DNA of 64,000 bases from JAHEFT01 sp963700705 (GCA_963700705.1 CAVOYQ010000010.1:124001-188000), one strand, 5' to 3'. Shown: positions 38,238 to 47,591, counted from the stretch's first letter. The notes: generated by a model not told the origin, from the letters alone. Program-made: numbers and translations.

Positions 38238-40031
38238 ATGGTTTCTGACACTATAATCGAGCGCCCCCCGGGTGGAAACAAGGCCGCAATGAAAGTCGTA
38301 CTCAAACATTCGGATCATTGGCTCAGCTTCAGTCAGCCGCAGCGTATTTTGCGGGCCGACCGGGTTGAACAGGTGATGCCGATGATCCGGGAAGCGGAAA
38401 CCTCGGGGTTGTTTGTCGCCGGTTTTATTGCCTACGAGGCCGCGGCGGCTTTCGATGGAGCCCTGGGCACGCATTCCAGCGAGGGGTTTCCCCTGCTTTG
38501 CCTGGGACTTTTTACCGCCCCCGAAATCCTTGGAGAAATAGAAGGGAAACCGGATGCGCATTACGAAATCGGATCCCTGTCCCCTTCCGTGTCCAGGGAC
38601 CGGTTTGTCGCGGACATCGGGAGGATCAAGGAAAAGATTGCGGAAGGCGCGACCTACCAGGTCAACTATACCTACCGGCTGAATGCCGGTTTTTCCGGCG
38701 ATGCCTGGGCTTTTTTCCACGCGCTGGTCAAGGATCAGAAAACGGACCACGCGGCCTACGTGGAAGTGGATGACCTCGTGATCTGTTCCGCATCGCCGGA
38801 ACTGTTCTTCAGCCTGGACAAGGGCAGGATCACTTCACGTCCGATGAAGGGCACCGCGCGGCGCGGACGGACGCAGCTCGAGGACCTGGCACGGGCGGAG
38901 GCCTTGCGCCATTCGGATAAAGACCGCGCGGAAAACATCATGATCGTGGACATGATCCGGAACGACATCGGGCGTATCGCCCAACCGGGCAGTATCCGGA
39001 CGGAAAGTTTTTTCGACATCGAGAAATACCCGACGGCCTGGCAGATGACATCGACGGTTTCCGGCCGGACCACTGCCCCGTTGTCTGAAATTCTCAAAGC
39101 CCTTTTTCCCTGCGCCTCGATCACCGGCGCGCCGAAAGCCAAGACCATGGAACTGATCCGGGGACTGGAAGACCGCCCCCGGAAAATCTACACGGGAAGC
39201 GTCGGCTTCCTGGCTCCTGAGGGCGGCGCCTGTTTCAACGTGGCGATTCGCACCGCGCTGATCGACCGGAAAGCAGGCACGCTGGAATATGGCCTGGGTG
39301 GCGGCATCGTATGGGATTCCGACGCGGATTCCGAATACGAGGAAACCCTGACCAAGGCACGGGTCCTGACCCAGCCACGCCCGCATTTCCAGTTACTGGA
39401 AACCCTGCTGTGGGAACCGGCGTCGGGTATTTTTCTGCGCGATGGCCATTTCAGGCGGCTGGGCCATTCGGCGGCTTATTTCGATGTTCCGCTCGATGCT
39501 GCCGCGATCCACGAAGCGCTCAATCGCGCGCTCGGAAACCTCGAACCAGCGCCGCACAAGATCCGCCTGTTGCTGTCCCGGGACGGCGGGTTTGAAATTC
39601 AGTGTGCCCCGCTGGATTCGCAGCCGGCTGAACCCATTGCCGTTGCGGTGGCAAAAAAGCCGGTCGATTCACAGGATGTCTTCCTGTTTCACAAAACAAC
39701 CCACCGTTCTGTCTACGACGAGGCCAAAGCAGACTTTCCGGATTGCGACGACGTCATCCTGTGGAATGAACGGGGCGAGGTGACGGAAAGTTGCCGAGCC
39801 AACGTGGTGGTTCGTAAAGATGGAAAGCTGATTACCCCGCCGGTCGGATGCGGCCTGCTGGCCGGGGTCTTCCGCGAATACCTGCTCAACAGCGGTGAAG
39901 TTGAAGAGGGCCTTGTCCTGGTCGACGACCTGTGGACCGCGGACGATGTTTTCCTGGTCAATTCCGTGCGGAAGTGGCAACCGGCCGTAGTGCACAAATT
40001 TGAGAAACAGCACGGAAACCTGTCCCCTTGA
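38238..40031 (+). CDS. pabB: fused aminodeoxychorismate synthase component I and aminodeoxychorismate lyase (PabB-PabC)
   Basis: 597 residues. The chorismate-utilising domain (about residues 30-375) has GATYQVNYTYRLNAGFSGD, CSASPELFF, RPMKGTARRG with the reactive lysine, ENIMIVDMIRNDIGRI and ITGAPKAKTMELIRG. From about residue 390 a class IV PLP aminotransferase-fold domain follows (FQLLETLLWEPASGIFLRDG), with the PLP lysine in LFHKTTHRSVYD. Together they make 4-aminobenzoate for folate from chorismate and glutamine-derived ammonia; a PabA partner is not in the window. ATG 38238 has AAGGA upstream; ATG 38289 is an alternative that would leave more room for the divergent promoters. Confidence 0.9.
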   Translation: MVSDTIIERPPGGNKAAMKVVLKHSDHWLSFSQPQRILRADRVEQVMPMIREAETSGLFVAGFIAYEAAAAFDGALGTHSSEGFPLLCLGLFTAPEILGEIEGKPDAHYEIGSLSPSVSRDRFVADIGRIKEKIAEGATYQVNYTYRLNAGFSGDAWAFFHALVKDQKTDHAAYVEVDDLVICSASPELFFSLDKGRITSRPMKGTARRGRTQLEDLARAEALRHSDKDRAENIMIVDMIRNDIGRIAQPGSIRTESFFDIEKYPTAWQMTSTVSGRTTAPLSEILKALFPCASITGAPKAKTMELIRGLEDRPRKIYTGSVGFLAPEGGACFNVAIRTALIDRKAGTLEYGLGGGIVWDSDADSEYEETLTKARVLTQPRPHFQLLETLLWEPASGIFLRDGHFRRLGHSAAYFDVPLDAAAIHEALNRALGNLEPAPHKIRLLLSRDGGFEIQCAPLDSQPAEPIAVAVAKKPVDSQDVFLFHKTTHRSVYDEAKADFPDCDDVILWNERGEVTESCRANVVVRKDGKLITPPVGCGLLAGVFREYLLNSGEVEEGLVLVDDLWTADDVFLVNSVRKWQPAVVHKFEKQHGNLSP

Positions 40032-40038
40032 GCGGGAA

Positions 40039-41004
40039 TCAGGCGCGGGTGGCGAATATGTACCTTGCCGTCATCAGGTCCAGGTGCGCGCCGCCACCGT
40101 TCTTGTAAAGGGTGATGGCCTGTGCGCACGTCCTGCCCGGGGCACCGTTGCACAGATCGTATAAATCCCCGCGGACGTCCCCCTCGTTGATTATTCCGGT
40201 CCGTATCGGAATGGCCAATTCGCCGATGTCATGGATGGCCGTCTCGCGCGAATCAACAAACAGTTCGGCTTTTTGTATCAGCGCGTCATCGGCTTCGCGC
40301 ATGTCCGGGCGGTAAGCCCCGATCAGGTCGACATGCGTGCCGGGCCTGACCCATTCCCCTTTCAGTACCGGTTCAACCGACATCGTTGCCGATGCGATGA
40401 TATCGGCCCGGGCAACCCCCGCGGCCAGGTCCGCGATACTGCGTACCTGCGGTCCGTCATTGCCAAAACGGGATGCCAGTTCGCTTGCCTTGCTGTAATT
40501 GCGGTTCCAGATCAGGACCTGTTCGAGGTCCGGAAAAAGGGCTGAATAGGCCTCGACCAGGGAAGCGGCAACGGCGCCTGCGCCGATGATCAACAGTATT
40601 TTGCTTTCCGGGCGGGCCAGCAGGCGGGCGCCCAACACGGAATCCGCCGCGGTCTTCCATCGGGTCACCATGTTGCCTTCCATCAGGGTCACCGGCGCCC
40701 CGGTTTGATCATCGAAAAGAACAAACACGGTATGGACGCTGGGAACCGGTGGCGACCGCTTCGCATTACCCGGAAAGATGGTCGCGGTCTTGACGCCGAT
40801 CCCCAGTCCGCTGATCCAGGCAGCACGGTTGAGCATGGTATTTTCGCCGTTCCGGAACAGGATGTCGTCGATATCGGCGCGCACCAGGCGGTGGCCGGCA
40901 GTCAGCGCGTCGCACGCGCCTTTCCAGCTCAGCAGGTGTTCGACCTCATCGGCCCGGATGAATGGAAGGCTGCTCATGGACCGGTTTACATCAACCTTGG
41001 CCAT
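40039..41004 (-). CDS. ornithine cyclodeaminase family protein, probable 1-pyrroline-2-carboxylate reductase
   Basis: 321 residues with an ornithine cyclodeaminase/mu-crystallin fold: GLGIGVKTATIFPGNAKRSP, TLMEGNMVTRWKTAADSVLG and the NAD(P) Rossmann motif ILLIIGAGAVAASLVEAY. It overlaps the upstream proline-racemase-family gene by 19 bases, so the two are co-translated. In bacteria that pairing is known for trans-3-hydroxyproline use (LhpH dehydratase plus LhpI reductase, giving proline). The reductase role is inferred from that context; true ornithine cyclodeaminase or alanine dehydrogenase activity is not excluded. Confidence 0.82.
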   Translation of the reverse strand: MAKVDVNRSMSSLPFIRADEVEHLLSWKGACDALTAGHRLVRADIDDILFRNGENTMLNRAAWISGLGIGVKTATIFPGNAKRSPPVPSVHTVFVLFDDQTGAPVTLMEGNMVTRWKTAADSVLGARLLARPESKILLIIGAGAVAASLVEAYSALFPDLEQVLIWNRNYSKASELASRFGNDGPQVRSIADLAAGVARADIIASATMSVEPVLKGEWVRPGTHVDLIGAYRPDMREADDALIQKAELFVDSRETAIHDIGELAIPIRTGIINEGDVRGDLYDLCNGAPGRTCAQAITLYKNGGGAHLDLMTARYIFATRA

Positions 41005-42023
41005 GTATCACTGAGCCGGTAGCCGCCGGGCCAGGGGTCATCCGGGTCGAGGGTCAACTGGCTCCTGCCGGTGATCCAGGCACGACCGGTGATGGAAGGC
41101 CGGATGGCTTTTTTGGTTCCGATCAGCACTTCTTCCTCGATCCGCCCCAGGAACACGGAATCGATGATCGAGCGGGCCAGCAGGGTGTCGCCGACCGTCA
41201 TCTGCCCCTTCGCGTGCAATACCGCCAGCCGGGCCGACAAGCCGGTGCCGGTCGGCGAGCGGTCGAGTTTTCCCGGGCGTATCACCACGGTGTTTTTTCC
41301 AATGCTTTGGCCGTCTTCCTCGAAAACAGGCCGGGCAAACTGGCAAAAGGAAATACGGTTGATTGCCGTGTTGCCCGGGTGCCGGAACCCGAGTTGCTCG
41401 TTGGCCGCCGCGGTTATTTTCACCCCGGCTTCGCAAATATCACGAGCTTCATCCGGCGTGATTTCGAAACCCGCATCTGCCGCGTCGACAATAACGAAGG
41501 TATCCCCGCCATAGGCCGTATCCACCCTGAGGGTTCCCAGGCCGCTCACTTCCAGGCTGGTGTCCAACCGGTCGGCGAAGGACGGCACGTTTTTCACGGT
41601 AATTCGCTGCGCTTTACCGTCGCGGCAATGCGCACTAACCTCGACCAGCCCACCCGGGGCTTCCAGTGTGAACCGGGTTTCCGGCTCCTGCATCGGAACC
41701 ATCCCGGTTTCCAGCAACACGGTGGAAACACAGATCGAATTGGAGCCGGACATCGGTGGCGTGTCTTCCGGCTCCATGATGATCCAGCCCGTTACGGCCC
41801 GCGGATCTTTCGCCGGCACCAGCAGGTTGACGTGGCGGAACACCCCGCCGCGAGGCTCGTTCAATACAAAATTGCGCAACGCCTGGTCCTGCGCGATCCA
41901 CTGCGCCTGTTCCCAGATCGTTTCGCCCGGAGGCGGCTCCACCCCGCCAATGATGACGTCGCCGACCTCGCCCTCGGCATGACAGCAAACAATTTCGACG
42001 GCGTTTTCCAATCCCACAGCCAT
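40986..42023 (-). CDS. proline racemase superfamily, probable trans-3-hydroxy-L-proline dehydratase
   Basis: 345 residues with the two-lobed diaminopimelate-epimerase fold. The position of the first catalytic cysteine reads PPMSGSNSICV, so it is serine. The second, normally in DRSPCGTG, reads DRSPTGTGLSAR, so it is threonine. Loss of the second cysteine is known to turn these enzymes from racemases/epimerases to trans-3-hydroxyproline dehydratases, and the co-translated reductase gene supports that. With neither cysteine present, proline racemase or 4-hydroxyproline epimerase activity is unlikely. Length is normal. A short palindrome lies upstream (42088-42101). Confidence 0.8.
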   Translation of the reverse strand: MAVGLENAVEIVCCHAEGEVGDVIIGGVEPPPGETIWEQAQWIAQDQALRNFVLNEPRGGVFRHVNLLVPAKDPRAVTGWIIMEPEDTPPMSGSNSICVSTVLLETGMVPMQEPETRFTLEAPGGLVEVSAHCRDGKAQRITVKNVPSFADRLDTSLEVSGLGTLRVDTAYGGDTFVIVDAADAGFEITPDEARDICEAGVKITAAANEQLGFRHPGNTAINRISFCQFARPVFEEDGQSIGKNTVVIRPGKLDRSPTGTGLSARLAVLHAKGQMTVGDTLLARSIIDSVFLGRIEEEVLIGTKKAIRPSITGRAWITGRSQLTLDPDDPWPGGYRLSDTWPRLM

Positions 42024-42087
42024 GCAAATTCCTTGTTTGCAGTGACTATAGGTTGTTTGATATTTCCCTTCAATGAATTAGCGGTCT

Positions 42088-42101
42088 GATGGTCAACCAT
42101 C
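42088..42101. promoter_or_regulatory. short palindrome upstream of the hydroxyproline genes
   Basis: GATGGT and ACCATC separated by two bases, inside a GCGG...CCGC frame, 65 bases upstream of the start at 42023. It may be an operator; no regulator gene is adjacent. Confidence 0.3.
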
Positions 42102-42144
42102 TGATGCCGCTTACGGCTGCTCAACAGTAAACGCCCGGCCCGGT

Positions 42145-42702
42145 TCAGGCTTCTTCGAGATACCGGGCAGCCAATTCCACGTATCGTTTCGAAGTGTAGT
42201 CGAAAAAATTCAATTCTTTGTCGCTTAAGGGCCTGGCCTGTCGCACCGGGTTGCCCTTGTAGAGGTAGCCGCTTTCAAGAACCTTGCCAGGGGGGACAAG
42301 TGCGCCGGCGGCTATGACCACCCGGTCATGAACCACCGCCCCGTCCATGATCACCGCCGCCATGCCAATCAAAATACGGTTACCAATCGTACAACCATGC
42401 AACATGACCTTGTGACCAATGGTGACGTCATCACCGATGATCAGTGGAAATCCATCCGGGTTGTAAGGGCCGGCATGCGTGACATGTAAAACACTCCCAT
42501 CCTGCACGCTGGTTCTTTCACCGATGCGAATGCGATGTATGTCTCCACGGATGACGGTCATCGGCCAAACCGAGCTGCCCTCGCCTATGCTGACATCCCC
42601 GATCACTACCGAATCCGGGTCAACATATACATTTTTGGCAATCCGTGGGTGCTGGCCAGCGTGGCTGCGTACGGTCATGACTTTGTGTTCCATAAATGGC
42701 AT
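42145..42702 (-). CDS. gamma-class carbonic anhydrase-like hexapeptide protein (YrdA/PaaY type)
   Basis: 185 residues of left-handed beta-helix repeats. Metal histidines fit those of gamma carbonic anhydrases: VLHVTHAG and GHKVMLHGC in TIGHKVMLHGCTIGN. The early RGDIHRIRIGERTSVQDGSV is the family signature. A short C-terminal helix (KRYVELAARYLEE) closes the trimer. It may act on CO2 or on a thioester by-product, as PaaY does; the active role is not certain because many family members are not active. A GAGGG sequence upstream supports the start. It is divergent from the sterol-desaturase-fold gene. Confidence 0.87.
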   Translation of the reverse strand: MPFMEHKVMTVRSHAGQHPRIAKNVYVDPDSVVIGDVSIGEGSSVWPMTVIRGDIHRIRIGERTSVQDGSVLHVTHAGPYNPDGFPLIIGDDVTIGHKVMLHGCTIGNRILIGMAAVIMDGAVVHDRVVIAAGALVPPGKVLESGYLYKGNPVRQARPLSDKELNFFDYTSKRYVELAARYLEEA

Positions 42703-42850
42703 CGGGCCCTCGCATTATAAGCGAGTCAACGCTCCTTTTATTTTTCAATGACCCGTGATCGAGGCCCCCACTTCGAGGCCAGGGGTTATAATGCCGGTCG
42801 GGACCGTTTGCCAAAGGTCCGCAGCCGTAAAGAGCGCATTTGGAAACTGC

Positions 42851-44110
42851 ATGAACATAGTCTTGTATGCGATTCCCGGGTTTATTTTCCTGATCCTGGT
42901 GGAGTGGCTTTACGGGCTGGCAAGGGGGCGCAATACCTACCGGGTCGCTGACACGATCAGCAGCATCTCCCTGGGCAGCATCAGCCGCCTGCGCAATCTC
43001 CTGTTTCTCGGCCTGGGGGCCTGGTTTTACGAAAAGGCGGCCGGTGGCTACCACTTGCTTGATCTTCCCGACCGGGGGCCTGCCATCTGGATATTCGCCT
43101 TGCTGGCCTACGATTTTTCCTACTACTGGTTTCACCGGATCAGCCACGAAGTGAACCTGTTCTGGGCGGCCCACGTGGTCCATCACCAGAGCGAGGACTA
43201 CAACCTGGGCACTGCTTTGCGCCAGTCGGGCAGCGGCCTGTTCGATTTTGTTTTCTACCTGCCCTGGCTGTACATCGGCATCCCGGCCGAAATCCTGTTC
43301 GCCAGCGGCGCGATCAACCTGGTTTACCAGTTCTGGGTGCACACCCAGCATGTCCCGAAGCTGGGGCCATTGGAGTACGTGTTCGTCACGGCTTCGAACC
43401 ACCGTGTCCACCATGCCCAGAACCGGATTTATATCGACCGCAACTACGGCGGCATCTTCATTTTCTGGGACCGGCTGTTTGGCAGCTTCCAGGAAGAACT
43501 GCCGGACGAGCCCTGTATTTACGGCATTCGGAAGCCGCTGAAAAGCTACAACCCGTTCTGGGCCAATGTACAGGTCTACTGGTCGGTCCTGCTGGATTCC
43601 TGGCATGCCAAACGCTGGCGCGACAAGCTCGGTATCTGGTTCAGGGGACCGGGCTGGCGGCCGCCAGGACTGGATGAAGCCTACCCGGTGGAACGCATTT
43701 CACTGCAGGATTTCAGCAAATACGAGCCCGGGACCCCCGCGGCGGTGAAGCTCTATGCGTTTTTCCAGTTTTTCTGCGCCACGCTAGCCGCCACCGGACT
43801 CCTGGTTGTCGGCAGCCAATGGCCGCCCGCTTCCCTTTCACTGGCGACCGGCCTGATTTTTCTCAGCTATTACGTACAGGGTTTGTGGACAGAAGGGCGC
43901 CGCCTCGCGCCATGGATGGAGTGGCTGAAACTCGCTTTTACGCTCGTGCTGCTCCCGTGGCTTCCACTGTCCCCAACGTTCGCGAGGGTATTGCTGGTTT
44001 ACCTGCTGGTCAGCGCCCTGTGGCTGATCGGGTTGACAATCAGGGCTTCCAGCAGGCAACAATATCCGCTGGCGCCTGCGCATAATGGATCAGAAGGTTC
44101 CCTGGAATGA
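42851..44110 (+). CDS. sterol desaturase/fatty acid hydroxylase superfamily membrane protein
   Basis: 419 residues from ATG 42851. The diiron histidine motifs are all present: WFHRISHE (HxxxH), HVVHHQ (HxxHH) and ASNHRVHH (HxxHH). Several membrane segments occur (VLYAIPGFIFLILVEWLYGL; four more in the C-terminal 130 residues). The long C-terminal membrane part resembles alkylglycerol monooxygenase-like bacterial proteins more than short carotenoid hydroxylases. It should oxidise or desaturate a lipid, using oxygen. Its stop overlaps the start of the SulP gene by four bases (ATGA), so the two are co-translated. Confidence 0.87.
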   Translation: MNIVLYAIPGFIFLILVEWLYGLARGRNTYRVADTISSISLGSISRLRNLLFLGLGAWFYEKAAGGYHLLDLPDRGPAIWIFALLAYDFSYYWFHRISHEVNLFWAAHVVHHQSEDYNLGTALRQSGSGLFDFVFYLPWLYIGIPAEILFASGAINLVYQFWVHTQHVPKLGPLEYVFVTASNHRVHHAQNRIYIDRNYGGIFIFWDRLFGSFQEELPDEPCIYGIRKPLKSYNPFWANVQVYWSVLLDSWHAKRWRDKLGIWFRGPGWRPPGLDEAYPVERISLQDFSKYEPGTPAAVKLYAFFQFFCATLAATGLLVVGSQWPPASLSLATGLIFLSYYVQGLWTEGRRLAPWMEWLKLAFTLVLLPWLPLSPTFARVLLVYLLVSALWLIGLTIRASSRQQYPLAPAHNGSEGSLE

Positions 44111-46335
44111 ACCCGGACAGCTTCGGTAAATCTTTGCAGCAATTACTGCGGAAAGACAAACTGATGGGCGACTTTTGGGGCGGTCTGGCCGCCATGCTGG
44201 TCGCGCTTCCTTCCGCGATCGCCTTCGGCGTGACCATCTACTCGGCCATCGGGCCTTCCTATGCCAGCCTGGGGGCCATCGCCGGCATCCTGGGCGCCAC
44301 CGCACTGGGCCTGTTTGCGCCCGCACTGGGCGGCACCAACCGCCTGATCACCGCACCCTGCGCCCCGGCAGCAGCCGTGCTCGCGGCTTTTGCGATCGAA
44401 TCGGTGCAACAGGGCATTCCCGCCGTGGTCATCGTGCTGCTGCTGACCGTGCTGGGATTACTCACGGGCGTCATCCAGATCTTTCTCGGACGCATGCGCG
44501 TGGGCAGTTTCATCAAGTACATTCCGTACCCTGTGGTCAGCGGCTACCTGAGCGGCGTCGGCCTGATCATCATCGGCAGCCAGCTGCCCCGGCTTCTCGG
44601 CGCGCCTGAAACCGCCGGCCTGTGGGTGTCTCTGAGCACCCCCGGATTGTGGCAATGGCATGCCCTGGTGGTTGGCGTGGTCACGATGGGTGTCATGTTG
44701 CTGGCGCCCCGATTCATCAAGGCGGTGCCGGCCGCTATCATCGGCCTGCTGGCCGGTGTTCTCGCGTATTTCTGTATCGCCCTGTTCGACCGCTCCCTGT
44801 TGTCGGTGACCGGCAATCCCGCCATCATCGGCCAACTGCCGGCCGAAGCGCATGGCCTGTTCGAAGCCATCACCGGGCGCTGGCAGGAAATCGGCGAATT
44901 GAAACTGAGCCAGGTCGCCAGCCTGCTGCTCCCGGCGCTGACATTGGCTGTTTTATTGTCCATCGATACCCTGAAGACCTGTGTCGTACTGGACACACTG
45001 ACCCGCAGCCGGCACGACTCGAACCGGGAACTGCTCGCCCAGGGCGCCGGGAACATCGCGTCCGCCTGCATCGGCGGCATGCCGGGCGCCGGGCAAATGG
45101 GCGCCACCATGGTCAACATGGCAAGCGGGGGGCAGACCCGCATGTCCGGTGTGTTCGAAGGCGTGCTGGCCCTGATCGCGTTCGTCTTGCTCGGCTCGCT
45201 GGTCGCCTGGATCCCGGTGGCCGCGCTGGCCGGCATCCTGATTATCGTGGGCGTACGCATGATCGACCGGGACAGCCTGAGCCTGCTGAAATCCCGCTTC
45301 ACCTATTTCGATTTCCTGGTCATTGCCGTGGTGGTGGTGACCGCGGTGACGGTCAGCCTGATCGCGGCTTCGGGTATCGGCATTGCACTGGCTATGCTGT
45401 TGTTCATCCGCGAACAACTGGCCAGCACGGTGATCCGGCGCAAGAGTCACGGTCACCAGGTCTTCGCCAGGCGGCGCCGTTCCAGGGAGGAGATGGACCT
45501 GCTCGAAGAGCATGGCGACCAGGCGGTCATCCTGGAACTGCAGGGCAGTCTTTTCTTTGGCACCAAGGATCAGCTGTACAGCGCACTGGAACCCGAGTTA
45601 TCCAGATGCACCTATTTCATTCTCGACATGCGCCGGGTCCAGGGTGTGGACATCTCGGTCGCCCAGGTGCTGAATCAACTCCAGGAATCCATCGCCGAGC
45701 GCAAGGGGTACCTGGTGTTTTCTGATCTGCCGCAGCGTTTGCCAAACGGCCGCAATATCGAAAAATTCTTCAGACAGATGAAAATCATCACGGCCGGGGA
45801 TCATGTCAAAGTCTTTTCCAGCCTCGATGACGCGCAGGTCTGGGTGGAAGAACAGATCCTTGGCATCGATAACCGGGCCGTCCTCGAGCAGCCCCTGCTT
45901 GAATTGCACGAGATGGAATTGTTCAAGGGACGCAAGGAAGATGCTTTGTCCGCCCTGGAAGCCTGCCTGGAACCGCGTTCCTGCAAGGCTGGCGAGACCA
46001 TCTACTCGGAGGGCGATCCGGGCGACCGCCTGTTCCTGATCCGGCGCGGGACGGTGCGCATGATGCTGCCGTCGGAAGGGCAGGAAGGTTTTCACCTGGC
46101 AACCTACGGCCGCGGAGACTTTTTCGGCGGCCTGTCGTTTCTCGACGGCCAGCCGCGGGGCAACGAAGCCATCGCGCAGACCGATACGGAACTGTTCGTG
46201 TTGCGCCGCGAATCATTTGACAAGCTGGGCGATCAGCACAAGCGGCTGACGCAGAACCTGTTCGAGGCGATCGCCGGGGTGCTGGCCCGGCGCCTTCGTT
46301 ACGGTGACATGGAGCTGGCCGCGCTGCGGGATTAA
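44107..46335 (+). CDS. SulP anion transporter fused to STAS and cyclic-nucleotide-binding domains
   Basis: 742 residues in one clean frame. The SulP membrane part is at residues 20-430 (GGLAAMLVALPSAIAFGVTI, GALGLFAPALGG-like start, RTRMSGVFEGVLALIAF near the end). A STAS domain covers about 455-575 (ELQGSLFFGTKDQLYSALEP, YFILDMRRVQGVDISVAQVL). A cNMP-binding domain is at about 605-725 (KAGETIYSEGDPGDRLFLIR, GRGDFFGGLSFLDGQPRGNE). Transport of sulfate, bicarbonate or dicarboxylate would be gated by a nucleotide or other ligand; the exact substrate is unknown. Co-translated with the upstream lipid-oxidising enzyme and convergent, by four bases, with a ketosynthase. Confidence 0.9.
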   Translation: MNPDSFGKSLQQLLRKDKLMGDFWGGLAAMLVALPSAIAFGVTIYSAIGPSYASLGAIAGILGATALGLFAPALGGTNRLITAPCAPAAAVLAAFAIESVQQGIPAVVIVLLLTVLGLLTGVIQIFLGRMRVGSFIKYIPYPVVSGYLSGVGLIIIGSQLPRLLGAPETAGLWVSLSTPGLWQWHALVVGVVTMGVMLLAPRFIKAVPAAIIGLLAGVLAYFCIALFDRSLLSVTGNPAIIGQLPAEAHGLFEAITGRWQEIGELKLSQVASLLLPALTLAVLLSIDTLKTCVVLDTLTRSRHDSNRELLAQGAGNIASACIGGMPGAGQMGATMVNMASGGQTRMSGVFEGVLALIAFVLLGSLVAWIPVAALAGILIIVGVRMIDRDSLSLLKSRFTYFDFLVIAVVVVTAVTVSLIAASGIGIALAMLLFIREQLASTVIRRKSHGHQVFARRRRSREEMDLLEEHGDQAVILELQGSLFFGTKDQLYSALEPELSRCTYFILDMRRVQGVDISVAQVLNQLQESIAERKGYLVFSDLPQRLPNGRNIEKFFRQMKIITAGDHVKVFSSLDDAQVWVEEQILGIDNRAVLEQPLLELHEMELFKGRKEDALSALEACLEPRSCKAGETIYSEGDPGDRLFLIRRGTVRMMLPSEGQEGFHLATYGRGDFFGGLSFLDGQPRGNEAIAQTDTELFVLRRESFDKLGDQHKRLTQNLFEAIAGVLARRLRYGDMELAALRD

Positions 46336-47573
46336 AACTTCCTGAACACCAACACGCAGTTCTGCCCGCCGAACGCAAACGAGTTGGACATCACGACATC
46401 CAGTTTTTTTGACCGCGCCTGGTGCGGAACATAGTCGAGGTCACATTCCGGATCGGGGTTATCCAGGTTGATGGTAGGGGGTACGACACCGGCCTGCAGG
46501 GCCTTGACGCAAATGATCGCCTCCAGCGCGCCCGCCGCTCCGATCGCGTGCCCGGTCATCGACTTGGTCGAACTGACCGGGATCCGGCGAGCGCTCTCAC
46601 CCATGGCCAACTTGATGGCCCGGGTTTCGATCGGGTCATTTACCGGTGTGGACGTGCCGTGGGCGTTAATGTAGTCCACCTGGTCCGGGGTGACGCCTGC
46701 GGACTTCATGGCGGCCGTCATCGCCTGGGCGGCACCAATACCATCTGGATGGGCCGAAGTAATGTGGAATGCGTCGCAGGTCATGCCTGCGCCGGCCAGT
46801 TCGGCGAGGACCAGGGCGCCCCGCCGCTGCGCATGTTCCAGGGTTTCAAGAACCATGACACCACAACCCTCGGCAATGACAAAGCCATCCCGGTCACGGT
46901 CGAATGGCCGGCTGGCGCGCTCGGGTTCGTCATTTCGCGTCGAGAGCGCGCGCATGACGACATAGGATTGCAGGAATGTTTCGCAAATGGCCGCTTCAGC
47001 TCCGCCGGCCAACACCACGTCAGCCTGGCCGGATTTAAGCAGCATCATGGCGGTCGCCAGCGAATGGCTGCCGGTGGCGCAGGCCGAAGAAAGACCAAAG
47101 GAGACGCCGGTCAAACCGTACTCCAGCGCGATATTGCCTGCGGCCATGCTCGTGCTGACACGGGGAACGGTGAACGGACTGATAATGCGTCTTTTACCCG
47201 CGAACCAGTTGAACATCTGCTCTTCCAGCATGGGAAAATCACCGATCGCGGAAGAAACAATGCATGAAATCCGGCTCTTGTCCTCGTTTTCCAGGTCCAG
47301 CCCCGACTGGGCCAGCGCTTCCTGCGTGGCTGCGATGGAAAGCTGGGCGTAGCGCCCGATTCTCCTGGCCATCTTGTGGTCCATGTATGCGGCCGGGTCA
47401 AATCCCTTCACCTCGCCGGCAACCTGGCATTCGATGTTTGACGGATCGAAAAGACTGACCCTGGAGATGCCGGATTTCCCCGCGATGAGGCTGTCAAAAG
47501 TCTCCTGGGACGTCAAACCGACGGAGGAAATCGCCCCCATCCCCGAAATGACTATTCTCTGTTCGGAATTCAT
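46332..47573 (-). CDS. beta-ketoacyl-ACP synthase, FabF family
   Basis: 413 residues. All three catalytic residues are present: cysteine in LSSACATGSHSL, histidine in DYINAHGTSTP and histidine in STKSMTGHAIGAAG; the C-terminal SNSFAFGGQN is typical. It extends acyl-ACP with malonyl-ACP. It is not next to a normal fab operon, but lies 7 kb from the AcpXL-type lipid locus, so it may serve that locus or act as a general FabF/FabB. Just downstream on the other strand is the SulP gene (four-base overlap of ends). Confidence 0.9.
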   Translation of the reverse strand: MNSEQRIVISGMGAISSVGLTSQETFDSLIAGKSGISRVSLFDPSNIECQVAGEVKGFDPAAYMDHKMARRIGRYAQLSIAATQEALAQSGLDLENEDKSRISCIVSSAIGDFPMLEEQMFNWFAGKRRIISPFTVPRVSTSMAAGNIALEYGLTGVSFGLSSACATGSHSLATAMMLLKSGQADVVLAGGAEAAICETFLQSYVVMRALSTRNDEPERASRPFDRDRDGFVIAEGCGVMVLETLEHAQRRGALVLAELAGAGMTCDAFHITSAHPDGIGAAQAMTAAMKSAGVTPDQVDYINAHGTSTPVNDPIETRAIKLAMGESARRIPVSSTKSMTGHAIGAAGALEAIICVKALQAGVVPPTINLDNPDPECDLDYVPHQARSKKLDVVMSNSFAFGGQNCVLVFRKF

Positions 47574-47591
47574 GCAAATCGCCTCTCCCGG

